A stretch of DNA of 64,000 nucleotides from NCBI RefSeq assembly GCF_000494755.1, contig NC_022657.1, positions 5,246,001 through 5,310,000 of the forward strand, in the 5' to 3' direction. Positions 43,555-51,355 of this stretch are shown one piece after another (the first letter of the stretch is position 1; every line of letters starts with the position of its first letter). The DNA is from Amorphoplanes friuliensis DSM 7358 (GTDB lineage: Bacteria > Actinomycetota > Actinomycetes > Mycobacteriales > Micromonosporaceae). The position numbers and the translations under genes were made by a program. The notes under the pieces are model-generated. The model was given only the letters and a program-made list of their open reading frames with translations, did not search any database and was not told the origin of the DNA.

Positions 43555-44235
43555 TTAGGGGGTCTTCGAGCGGCGGCGCAAAACCAGGAAGGTTCCGCCA
43601 CCGACCACGGCCAGGGCGACCAGCACCCAGATCCACCAGGTGGAGGACCCGTCGTCGGTCGACGCCGCCGGCTCGGCCTGAATCGTGGCCGCGGGTGGCG
43701 AGGCAACCGGTGCCGCGGAGGCCGGTGCAGCGGACGACGGCGCGGGCGCGGCCGAGGTCGGCGCCGGGCCGGGCTTGAGCGTGACCAGCGGCGCCGGGTT
43801 CTCCGGCTCGTCCGCGCCCTCCTTCTGGATCTCGATCCAGCGGGAGACCTCACCGTCCGCGTACGTCTCGACGGTCTTGAACGACAGCCGCTGCTCGCCG
43901 TCGGGGAACTTGGCCACCTTGACCTTCCACTCGGCGTCCTGGCCCGAGGCGAGGGCCTTGCCCCCGACCGTGAAACCGTCCGCGGTGGCGGCGAAGGTCC
44001 AGCCCTTGGGCGCCTTGACCAGCGTGACGTCGGCCGGCGCGATGCCCTCGGGCAGCACCACCCGCTCGCTCTTGATGCCGGACGGGTTCTCGGCCTCTCC
44101 CTCGAAGGTCAGCGTCACGTCGGTGGCACCGGCCCGGGTCTTGTCGGCGCTGACCTCGACGTGGGCCGCCGCCGGCCCGGCCAGCACCAGGACACCCAGT
44201 CCGGCGAGAACACCGATCGTCGTCAACCGCTTCAC
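43555..44235 (-). CDS. YcnI-like (DUF1775) copper-binding membrane-anchored protein
   Basis: 226 residues from GTG 44235. The signal peptide ends AGPAAA, leaving an N-terminal His25 (HVEVSADKTRAGATDV), the copper ligand of YcnI proteins. One DUF1775 domain to about residue 155 (WTFAATADGFTVGGKAL, LSFKTVETYADGEVSRWIE), an Ala/Pro/Ser spacer, a membrane helix (WWIWVLVALAVVGGGTFLVL) and RRRSK. The CopC/CopD neighbours found in many genomes are absent. Confidence 0.88.
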   Translation of the reverse strand: MKRLTTIGVLAGLGVLVLAGPAAAHVEVSADKTRAGATDVTLTFEGEAENPSGIKSERVVLPEGIAPADVTLVKAPKGWTFAATADGFTVGGKALASGQDAEWKVKVAKFPDGEQRLSFKTVETYADGEVSRWIEIQKEGADEPENPAPLVTLKPGPAPTSAAPAPSSAAPASAAPVASPPAATIQAEPAASTDDGSSTWWIWVLVALAVVGGGTFLVLRRRSKTP

Positions 44236-44279
44236 GTCACGAACCGCCTTACGTCGAGGGAACACCGCTCCACAGTCGT

Positions 44280-45725
44280 TCATCGGCGGGCCAAAGTTCC
44301 CTCGACCGGCTCGGAAGTTTTGTCCCGGCGGGCCGCGACGACGTCGGCGAGGGCCGCCACCAGCGCGACGAGGACCAGGCCGATGGTCACCAGCAGGCCC
44401 ATCCGCAGCGCGGCGGACCAGTCGTTGTTGCCGGCCGCGAGGCGGTTGAAGAAGACCGCGCCGACCACCGCGATGCCGACGGCCGTGCCGATGCGCTGCC
44501 CGGTCTGCAGCACCGCACCGGCGCTGCCGGCCCTCTCGACCGGTACGTCGGCCAGCGTCAGCGTCTGGTTGGGGCTGATCACCAGGCCGCTGCCGAGCCC
44601 GGCGATCAGCAGCGGGAACGCCGCCGCCCAGCCACCGTTCGTACCGCGGACCAGGTCCAGGGCGAGGACCGTCCCGCCGAGTCCCACCGCGACCAAAGTC
44701 AGACCCGTGGCGACGAGCGGGCGGCCGTACCGGTTGACGATGCGACCGCCGAGAGCCGCCGCACCCGCCGAGCCCAGTGCGAACGGCGTGATGGCCAGGC
44801 CCGCGAGCAGGGCGCTGTAGCCCAGGCCGTTCTGGAGGTAGAGCGTGTAGATGAAGAAGATCGTGGTGAAGCCGGCGAAGTAGAGCAGGCCGATGAGCGC
44901 GCCGAGGCCGTACGACCGCTGCTTGAACAGCCCGAGCTCGATGACCGGGGTGCCGTGGGCGGCGTACCGGCGCTCCCAGGCCAGGAAGCCGCCCAGAACG
45001 CCGAGACCGGCGACGAGCAGCAGCCACTTCGCGGGGCCTTGCCACTCGCGCTCCTGGACCAGGGGCAGCAGGATCAGCAGCACACCGAGGCCGAGCAGGA
45101 GCACACCGACCGAGTCGAGGCTCTGGCGGTCCTGCTGGTCGGCGCGCCGCGCGGGGATCCAGCGGTACCCGAGCACGATCGCCGCGATGCCGATGGGCAC
45201 GTTGATGAAGAAGATCCACCGCCAGCCCTGCTCGGCGCCGAACACCTGGATGAGCAGACCGCCCAGCAGCGGGCCGACGGCGGTGGAGATGCCGATGGTG
45301 GCGCCCAGCAGCCCGAACGGGCGGCCCCGCTCGGCCGGCTTGAACAGCTGCTGGATCAGCCCGGACACCTGCGGGTTGACCACACCGGCGGCGGCGCCCT
45401 GCACGAGCCGCGCGATGATCAGCCAGAGGGCGCTGGTGGCGAGACCCGCGGCGGCGCTGGCCAGCGTGAAGAGGGCCAGGCCGACGATGAAGAGGTTGCG
45501 GCGGCCCCGGGCGTCGCCGAAGCGCCCCGCGGGCACCAGGAGCAGGCCGAAGGTGAGGGCGTACCCGGAGAGGACCCACTGCAGGCCGCCGGGACTCAGG
45601 TCGAGGTCGGCACGGATGGCCGGGAGGGCGACGTTGACGATGCTGACGTCCAGCAGGGTCATGAACCCGGCGACCAGGGCGACGGACATCGCCTTCCAGC
45701 GGTTGGTGTCCTGCTCAGCGCTCAC
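44280..45725 (-). CDS. DHA2-family drug:H+ antiporter (EmrB/QacA type)
   Basis: 481 residues from GTG 45725, about fourteen spans. Motifs: TLLDVSIVNVALPAI (motif D1), YALTFGLLLVPAGRFGDARGRRNLFIVG (motif A) and RLVQGAAAGVVNPQ (motif B). Probably exports drugs or a metabolite. Located next to a MerR/GyrI regulator pair on the same strand, 45 bp from the merR stop, so it may be controlled by it. Confidence 0.88.
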   Translation of the reverse strand: MSAEQDTNRWKAMSVALVAGFMTLLDVSIVNVALPAIRADLDLSPGGLQWVLSGYALTFGLLLVPAGRFGDARGRRNLFIVGLALFTLASAAAGLATSALWLIIARLVQGAAAGVVNPQVSGLIQQLFKPAERGRPFGLLGATIGISTAVGPLLGGLLIQVFGAEQGWRWIFFINVPIGIAAIVLGYRWIPARRADQQDRQSLDSVGVLLLGLGVLLILLPLVQEREWQGPAKWLLLVAGLGVLGGFLAWERRYAAHGTPVIELGLFKQRSYGLGALIGLLYFAGFTTIFFIYTLYLQNGLGYSALLAGLAITPFALGSAGAAALGGRIVNRYGRPLVATGLTLVAVGLGGTVLALDLVRGTNGGWAAAFPLLIAGLGSGLVISPNQTLTLADVPVERAGSAGAVLQTGQRIGTAVGIAVVGAVFFNRLAAGNNDWSAALRMGLLVTIGLVLVALVAALADVVAARRDKTSEPVEGTLARR

Positions 45726-45770
45726 GGAGGCGCAAGTGCCCCGCGGCCCCGGCGCCAAACGCGGCTGTGG

Positions 45771-46589
45771 TCAGGCGTACGGGACAGCCACGTCACACAC
45801 GAGGTCGTCCGCGGCGCCGTGCGACACGTCGGCACCGTAGCCGTAGACCTCGCGGGCGGGCGCGGTGACGGCCAGGCCCCGATCGCGGATCCAGCGGCGT
45901 GCGGCGTCGTAGATCGACAGGATCTGCGGCGGCTCGAAGTGGCCCCGGACCACCGGGACGAACGCCTCTCGGTGGGCCGGCTCGACGCGGACCGCGACCT
46001 CGGCCGGGTCCACGGCGGCCGGGTCCACGGGCACACAGACCTCGACCGGGCCGTCGCTGTCCTCGGTGACCTCGCCGTGGAACACCACGAAGCGGGGACC
46101 GGCCGGGCCGCCGTGGCGCTGCGCGACCGCCGTCAGCCGGGCGCCGGCCGAACGGATCCAGGACAGCTCCGCGGCGGTCACGTAGCGCTGCTCGGTGAGG
46201 ACCAGCTGCTCGGGGACCTCACGCTGCTGCACCGGCCAGGCCTGCGCCGGCGTCTCCCCCGACAGGCTGCGGACGAGGCGGTCGGCCAGTTCCCGCTGCG
46301 CGGCAAGACGGCGCTCGACATCCGTCCAGTACCGCGCGAGCAGCTCCCCCGCCCCGGGACCGCCCGCGGCGAGGATCTCGGTGATCTGCGACAGCGGCAT
46401 GTCCAGGCGGCGGAGCAGGACGATCAGCCGGGCGGCGTACAGCTGGTGCTCGGCGTAGCGGCGGTAGCCGTTGCCCGCGTGGACCTCGGCGGGGCGCAGG
46501 AGGCCACTGCGGTCGTACAGGCGGAGGGCTTTGACCGAGAGCCGGGACCGGCGGGCGAACTCGCCGGTCGTCAGCAGCCCGTCACCCAC
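45771..46589 (-). CDS. MerR-family regulator with GyrI-like effector domain
   Basis: 272 residues from GTG 46589. Winged helix LTTGEFARRSRLSVKALRLYDRSGLLRPAEVHAGNGYRRYAEHQL, a dimer helix (about 85-125), and a C-terminal GyrI/BmrR-like ligand domain (GPVEVCVPVDPAAVD, PAHREAFVPVVRGHF, RGLAVTAPAREVYGY). Start overlaps the end of the stand-alone GyrI-like gene by 8 bp. Likely senses hydrophobic cations or drugs. Confidence 0.87.
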   Translation of the reverse strand: MGDGLLTTGEFARRSRLSVKALRLYDRSGLLRPAEVHAGNGYRRYAEHQLYAARLIVLLRRLDMPLSQITEILAAGGPGAGELLARYWTDVERRLAAQRELADRLVRSLSGETPAQAWPVQQREVPEQLVLTEQRYVTAAELSWIRSAGARLTAVAQRHGGPAGPRFVVFHGEVTEDSDGPVEVCVPVDPAAVDPAEVAVRVEPAHREAFVPVVRGHFEPPQILSIYDAARRWIRDRGLAVTAPAREVYGYGADVSHGAADDLVCDVAVPYA

Positions 46590-47085
46590 GACCGGTGCAC
46601 GGGAACGAGATGTCGAAGACGACGTCGCCGGGCGCGGCGGCACCGAAGTCGGTCCAGTAGGTTTCGCGGGGTGCGGCGGTGACCTCGAGGCCCTGGTCGC
46701 TGATCCACTTCTCGACCGCCTCGTAGACACCGCCGAGCTGGCCGGTGAGCGCCTGCTCCTTGGTCACGCGCACGAACGCCTCGCGGTGGGCCGGGATCGT
46801 GCGGGCCGCGGCGGCCCGGTCGGCGATCGGCGCGCAGACCTCCACCGAGGTCGGCCCCTCGTTGGGGTTGCCCTCGTAGAGCACCACGAAGACGGACTGG
46901 TCGTCGCCGGTGCGCTGCACGAACGGCAGCGCCGACGTGCCCAGCACCCCACCGGCCTCCGTGCCGGCTTGGTGGACCCGGGCCATCGCGCCGGGCAGCC
47001 AGGCCTCGAGCGCGGCCTGGTCAACACTGCGCTCCTCGGTGACGACATGCAGCTCGGGAACGTCACGGGTGCTGACTTCGATCAT
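46582..47085 (-). CDS. Stand-alone GyrI-like ligand-binding protein
   Basis: 167 residues, one GyrI-like domain: TSVEVCAPIADR, PAHREAFVRVTKEQAL, KWISDQGLEVTAAPRETYWTDF and DVVFDISFP. It aligns over its length with the effector half of the adjacent MerR protein, so one probably arose from the other. As a DNA-binding-free copy it could act as ligand scavenger or competitor. Overlaps merR by 8 bp. Confidence 0.85.
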   Translation of the reverse strand: MIEVSTRDVPELHVVTEERSVDQAALEAWLPGAMARVHQAGTEAGGVLGTSALPFVQRTGDDQSVFVVLYEGNPNEGPTSVEVCAPIADRAAAARTIPAHREAFVRVTKEQALTGQLGGVYEAVEKWISDQGLEVTAAPRETYWTDFGAAAPGDVVFDISFPCTGRG

Positions 47086-47102
47086 GGTGCTTCTCCTCGT
47101 CG

Positions 47103-47136
47103 CTGGGGCAGGCGTTCAGCGTGCCGCCTGCCCCAG
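47103..47136 (-). terminator. Hairpin terminator after the GH30 gene
   Basis: CTGGGGCAGGCG pairs perfectly (12 bp) with CGCCTGCCCCAG around a 10-nt loop, 17 bp after the GH30 stop on the minus strand. No U tract. Confidence 0.65.
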
Positions 47137-47152
47137 GGGCGAGGTCAAGAGA

Positions 47153-49060
47153 TCACCGATAGAGACGCAGATCGGCGATGCTCCACCAGCTGCCGCTGCT
47201 CGCGGTCGAGGTGACCCGCAGGTGGCGGGCCCGGGTCAGCGGCACGTCGACGTTGGTCAGCTGACCGGTACCCGTGCCGCGGGCCAGGGTGCGCCAGTGG
47301 CTGCCGTCCGTGCTGGCGGTCAGTTCCCAGCCGCGGGCGTAATCGCCGGTGTTGCCACCGCTGTCGATCGCGACCCGGCGCAGCCACTGCGTCCGGCCCA
47401 GATCGACCTGGAGGTACTGGCCGGGCTCCTGCGCGGTGCCGCTGGACCAGCGGGTGGAACCGTCACCGTCGACCGCGGCACCCGGTGTCTCACCTGCCGG
47501 CGAAGCGGTTGCCGTCGCGCCCTTGATCGGGAGCAGGTCCAGGTCGGAGGTCAGTCCCCGCGGCCAGGTGAAGGTGGCCAGCGCGCCGCCCGGCAGCGTG
47601 TACTCGAACGAACGCCCGCCGACCGCCACCGCGAAGGTGCGCGGGTCGTCGTTCTCGTTGTGCACCACCAGTGCGGTGGAGCCGTCGGGGTTGCGGAAAG
47701 CCACGTCCATGATCTGGCCGTTCCAGCCGGTCGTGCCGAACGACGTGCTGGCCACGCGGACCGCGCCCGGCTTCACGAACTTCGACAGGTGACCGATGGT
47801 GTAGTACTCGGCGTCGCGGGTGACCGAGCCGTCGGCCTGCAGTGTCAGCAGTCCGGTGCAGGTGCCGCAGCCGCCCAGGTGCGGGCCGCCGGTGCTGTCC
47901 AGGGCGATGTTCCAGTTGACGACCGACTTCGCCCAGTTGCGCGTGGTGCCGATCGCCAGCGTCCGCGCGTGCCAGGTGAGCGTCCCGCGGAAGACCTGTT
48001 CGGGGGTGTCGTTCTCGCCGTGCGACCCGGAGCACTCGGTGAACCAGATGCCCTTCTCCGGGTACGCCTCGTGCAACGCGGTCTGCGCGCTGGGGTCCCC
48101 GGAGTAGCAGTGGTACGCCGTACCGGCCAGCCACTTGCCCGCGGGCGAGTCCAGCAGCCGGTACGGGTAGTCCGTCTCCGGGTCCTCGCCGGGCGGTGTC
48201 GTGCCGACGTCACCGGGGTGCGTGGTCCAGTTGTGGTCGTAGCCGAGGATCTTCGTGCGCGGGCTGGCCCGGCGCAGCAGCGGCCCCAGCGCCGTGATCA
48301 CCTTGGCCGCCTGCGGCACGGGCACCGCGGCACCCGGGTACCCGCCGTCGTGGCGGTTCTGCGGCTCGTTCTGGATCGTCAGGTAGTCGATCGGCACACC
48401 GGCCTTCGCGTACGCCTGCACGTACTTGACGAGGTACCGGGCGTACGCGTCGTAGATCTTCGGGTCGTCCTTCAGGTGTCCGCCGATCAGCGAGTCCGTC
48501 GTTTTCATCCACGCCGGCGGGCTCCACGGCGTACCCATGACCTTGAGCTGCGGGTTGAGCTGGCGGGCCCGGCGCAGCAGCGGCAGGATCTGGGCCTGGT
48601 CGTGCGCGATGCTGAAGTGCTTCAGCGCGAAGTCGGTCTGCCCGGCCGGCACGTCGTCGTAGCTGTAGTGCTCGGCGGTGGCGGTGAAGTCGGACGAGCC
48701 GACGGGCTGGCGCAGGAAGCTGACGCCGATGCCCTCCCGCGGGTCGAAGAGCGAGCGCATCGCCCGGTCGCGGGCGGCCGGGTCGAGCCGGTGGAGCACG
48801 CTGGCGGCGGAGTCGGTCAGCGAGGCGCCGAAGCCGTCCATGCTCTGGTACCGCGTGCCGGGGTCGACGGTGATCGTCGTCTCCGGGCTGCCGCCGTGCC
48901 GGAACGCGACCGGGGCCCGCTCGTGCAGCTGCTCGGCGCGGTCCACCGTGGTCACCCAGACCCGCGCGTGCGGGTCCCGCGGCCCGTGCGCCTGCGCCGG
49001 TGCCGTCGTCAGAATCAGCAGAGCGGCGCTGACCGCTGCGCCGAAGGCTCGCCGTCTCAT
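47153..49060 (-). CDS. Secreted GH30 glycosidase with C-terminal F5/8-type carbohydrate-binding domain
   Basis: 635 residues from ATG 49060 with GAGGAG upstream. Signal peptide of 24 residues. GH30 barrel: YQSMDGFGASLTDSAASVL, acid/base in LTIQNEPQN (Glu232), nucleophile in IWFTECSGSHG (Glu342), and the family's beta side domain to about 500. The C-terminal 130 residues form a discoidin/CBM32-like domain (AAVDGDGSTRWSSG, YLQVDLGRTQWLRRVAI, LRVTSTASSGSWWSIADLRLY). Related enzymes cleave glucosylceramide or beta-1,6-glucan. Divergent from a LacI regulator. Confidence 0.9.
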   Translation of the reverse strand: MRRRAFGAAVSAALLILTTAPAQAHGPRDPHARVWVTTVDRAEQLHERAPVAFRHGGSPETTITVDPGTRYQSMDGFGASLTDSAASVLHRLDPAARDRAMRSLFDPREGIGVSFLRQPVGSSDFTATAEHYSYDDVPAGQTDFALKHFSIAHDQAQILPLLRRARQLNPQLKVMGTPWSPPAWMKTTDSLIGGHLKDDPKIYDAYARYLVKYVQAYAKAGVPIDYLTIQNEPQNRHDGGYPGAAVPVPQAAKVITALGPLLRRASPRTKILGYDHNWTTHPGDVGTTPPGEDPETDYPYRLLDSPAGKWLAGTAYHCYSGDPSAQTALHEAYPEKGIWFTECSGSHGENDTPEQVFRGTLTWHARTLAIGTTRNWAKSVVNWNIALDSTGGPHLGGCGTCTGLLTLQADGSVTRDAEYYTIGHLSKFVKPGAVRVASTSFGTTGWNGQIMDVAFRNPDGSTALVVHNENDDPRTFAVAVGGRSFEYTLPGGALATFTWPRGLTSDLDLLPIKGATATASPAGETPGAAVDGDGSTRWSSGTAQEPGQYLQVDLGRTQWLRRVAIDSGGNTGDYARGWELTASTDGSHWRTLARGTGTGQLTNVDVPLTRARHLRVTSTASSGSWWSIADLRLYR

Positions 49061-49077
49061 GGTCGTGCTCCTCGTCC

Positions 49078-49198
49078 TGTAACAAATGGAACAGCAGGCT
49101 CCATTGCTATCGACAGGAAACAATCCCGAAACCACGCTGTCAAGGCATTGAGCGTGCATGTACAGTTTGCCCTTATGAAACAAGGCGATGTAACAAAT
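49078..49198. promoter_or_regulatory. Divergent GH30/lacI control region
   Basis: The gap between ATG 49060 (minus) and ATG 49175 (plus) carries the 10-bp direct repeat TGTAACAAAT at 49078-49087, next to the GH30 ribosome binding site, and at 49189-49198, just inside lacI. The first copy is part of a CTGT-N10-ACAG inverted pair. Two matching sites at both ends would suit looping by a LacI tetramer or autoregulation, but symmetry is weak. Confidence 0.4.
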
Positions 49199-50209
49199 TC
49201 TGGGCGCAGCACCGTCCGGGACGTCGCCGCCGCGGCGGGAGTGTCGATCGCGACGGTCTCGCGGGTGCTCAACGGCCGCGGCAACGTCGCCCCCGAGACC
49301 CGCGAGCTCGTGGAGAGCACAGTGGCCCGGCTCGCCGGACCCGGCCCCAGACCCCGCGGACCGGCCCGGCCGATCGCCGGCTCGGTCTTCGTGCGCTGCC
49401 CGTACGTGCTCACGGACTACTTCGGCGTGATCGTGTCCTCGATCGCCGAGACCCTGCTCCTCTACGGACGCCCGCTGGTGCTCGACGCCGGCGAGTCCGC
49501 CCAGCGTGCGCCCGTCCTGCCCCGGCTGCCCGGCCGGGCCGGCCTGGCCGGTGCCGTGCTGATCCTGCCGCCCGAGCCGGCCGCGGACATCGAGACGCTG
49601 CGGAGCCACCGGTTCCCGTTCGTCGTGGTCGACCCCCGCCTCCCGCCTCCGCGCGACGTCGTCGCGGTGTCCGCCGCGCACGCCGCCGGGGCGCGCAGCC
49701 TGACCGCTCACCTGACCGGTCTCGGGCACCGGCGCATCGGCGTCGTCGCCGGACCGCGCGAATGGCTGGCCAGCGACGCCCGCCTCGCGGGTCACAACGC
49801 CGCCCTGGCCGACGCCGGTGTGCTCAGCGGGCCCGGCCTGATCCGCCACGTCGAGCCGACCGTGGAGTGGGGACGCCGGGCCGCGGGCGAGCTGCTCGAC
49901 CGGCCCGACCGCCCGACCGCGCTGATCGGCTTCAACGACAAGGCGGCGGTCGGTGCGCTGCAGGCCGCGGCCGAGCGCGGGCTGCGGGTCCCGCACGACG
50001 TCTCGATCGCCGGATTCGACGACATAGACCTCAGCCGGGCCACCACACCGATGCTCACCACCGTGCGCCAGCCCCTCGCTGAGCTGGGCCGCATGGCGGT
50101 CACGCTGCTGACACGGCTCCTCGAACGCCACGAGCTCGAGGCGCTGCACGTCGAGCTGGCCACGGAGCTGGTCGTCAGGGACTCCACAGGGGCCGCACCG
50201 GCCGGATAG
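49175..50209 (+). CDS. LacI-family transcriptional regulator
   Basis: 344 residues from ATG 49175. Helix-turn-helix STVRDVAAAAGVSIATVSRVLNGRGNVAPETRELV (residues 12-46), a shortened hinge, and a periplasmic-binding effector fold (SLTAHLTGLGHRRIGVVAGPREWLASDARLAGH, ALIGFNDKAAVGALQAAAERGLRVPHDVSIAGFDDIDLSRATTPMLTTV). Likely sugar-responsive repressor of the divergent GH30 gene and perhaps of the MocA gene 9 bp downstream. Confidence 0.9.
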   Translation: MKQGDVTNSGRSTVRDVAAAAGVSIATVSRVLNGRGNVAPETRELVESTVARLAGPGPRPRGPARPIAGSVFVRCPYVLTDYFGVIVSSIAETLLLYGRPLVLDAGESAQRAPVLPRLPGRAGLAGAVLILPPEPAADIETLRSHRFPFVVVDPRLPPPRDVVAVSAAHAAGARSLTAHLTGLGHRRIGVVAGPREWLASDARLAGHNAALADAGVLSGPGLIRHVEPTVEWGRRAAGELLDRPDRPTALIGFNDKAAVGALQAAAERGLRVPHDVSIAGFDDIDLSRATTPMLTTVRQPLAELGRMAVTLLTRLLERHELEALHVELATELVVRDSTGAAPAG

Positions 50210-50218
50210 GGTGCGCGC

Positions 50219-51265
50219 GTGACCTCCTTCGCAGTGGTGGGCGCCGGCTGGCGCGCCGAGATGTTCTGGCGGCTCGCGGGCGGATTGGAGGGCCTGGACT
50301 GCGTCGGCGCCGTCGTCCGCTCACCGCGCGAGCTGCCCGTGCCGACCTTCGCCTCGCTCGCCGAGTGTGTGGCCGAGGCCGCCCCGGATTTCGTCGTGAC
50401 CGCGGTGCCCTGGAACGTGAGCCCCGGGCTCATCGTCGAGGCCGTCGAGCGCGGCCTGCCGGTGCTGGCCGAGACGCCGCCCGCGCCGGACGTGGCCGGC
50501 CTGCGCTCCCTGTGGTCCGCGGTCGGTGAGTCCGGCCTGGTCCAGGTGGCCGAGCAGTACCTCCTGATGCCCTCGCACGCCGCCCGGCTCGCGGCCGTGC
50601 GACTCGGCCTCATCGGCACGCCGACCCAGGTGCAGGTCTCCTCGACCCACCAGTACCACGCCGTCTCCATGATCCGCGGGATCCTCGAGGCCGGCCGGGG
50701 GCCCGTGACCGTGCGCGCGAGCCGCACCACGGCGCCGCTGGTCGACCCGCTCAAGCGCGACGCCTGGACCGACGACCCCGACCCGAAACCCGCGACCACG
50801 ACGATCGCGACCCTCGATTTCGGTGAAGGCCTGTCGGGCGTCTACGACTTCACCGACAATCAGTGGCACAACCAGCTCCGCTTCCGCCGCCTCCTCGTCC
50901 GGGGCAGCCACGGCGAGCTCCGCGACGACGAGGTGGTCCGGCTGACCGAGCCCCGCACGATCGTGCGCACCCCGCTGGTACGCCGCCAGACCGGTTACGA
51001 CCTCGACCTGGACGGCTTCGACACCGACACCATCACGTACGGCGGCGAGGTGCTCTACCGCAACCCGTACCCCGGCCGCCGCTGGATGGACGAGGAGATC
51101 GCCATCGCGACCCTGCTCGACGCCACCGCCGCCTGGGTCCGCGGGACCGCGCCGGCGCCGTACCCGCTGGCCGACGGCACCCAGGACCACCTGATCGCGC
51201 TGGCCGTCGAGGAGGCCGCCGACACCGACCGCACCGTCACCACCGGCAGCGAGCCATGGGCGTGA
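50219..51265 (+). CDS. Gfo/Idh/MocA-family NAD(P)-dependent oxidoreductase
   Basis: 348 residues from GTG 50219. Rossmann start FAVVGAGWRAEMFWRLAG, then LPVLAETPPAPDVAGLRSL with ETP where the family usually has EKP, so the common Lys is replaced by Thr. VAEQYLLMPSH follows. Close spacing behind lacI suggests an operon dealing with sugar released by the GH30 enzyme. Substrate unknown. Confidence 0.8.
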   Translation: MTSFAVVGAGWRAEMFWRLAGGLEGLDCVGAVVRSPRELPVPTFASLAECVAEAAPDFVVTAVPWNVSPGLIVEAVERGLPVLAETPPAPDVAGLRSLWSAVGESGLVQVAEQYLLMPSHAARLAAVRLGLIGTPTQVQVSSTHQYHAVSMIRGILEAGRGPVTVRASRTTAPLVDPLKRDAWTDDPDPKPATTTIATLDFGEGLSGVYDFTDNQWHNQLRFRRLLVRGSHGELRDDEVVRLTEPRTIVRTPLVRRQTGYDLDLDGFDTDTITYGGEVLYRNPYPGRRWMDEEIAIATLLDATAAWVRGTAPAPYPLADGTQDHLIALAVEEAADTDRTVTTGSEPWA

Positions 51266-51355
51266 TCCGGTTGCAAAGCCGCGTCCGTGTTCAGGGATGG
51301 CATGGACCTGCCGAAGGGAGGGGCAGCTGACTGCCACCACCCGATCGGAGCAAGC

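Noticed and set aside
49078..49198. Attachment sites of a small insertion, from the TGTAACAAAT direct repeats
   Set aside because: Only a promoter region lies between them and no integrase or transposase is present; regulatory reading is simpler.
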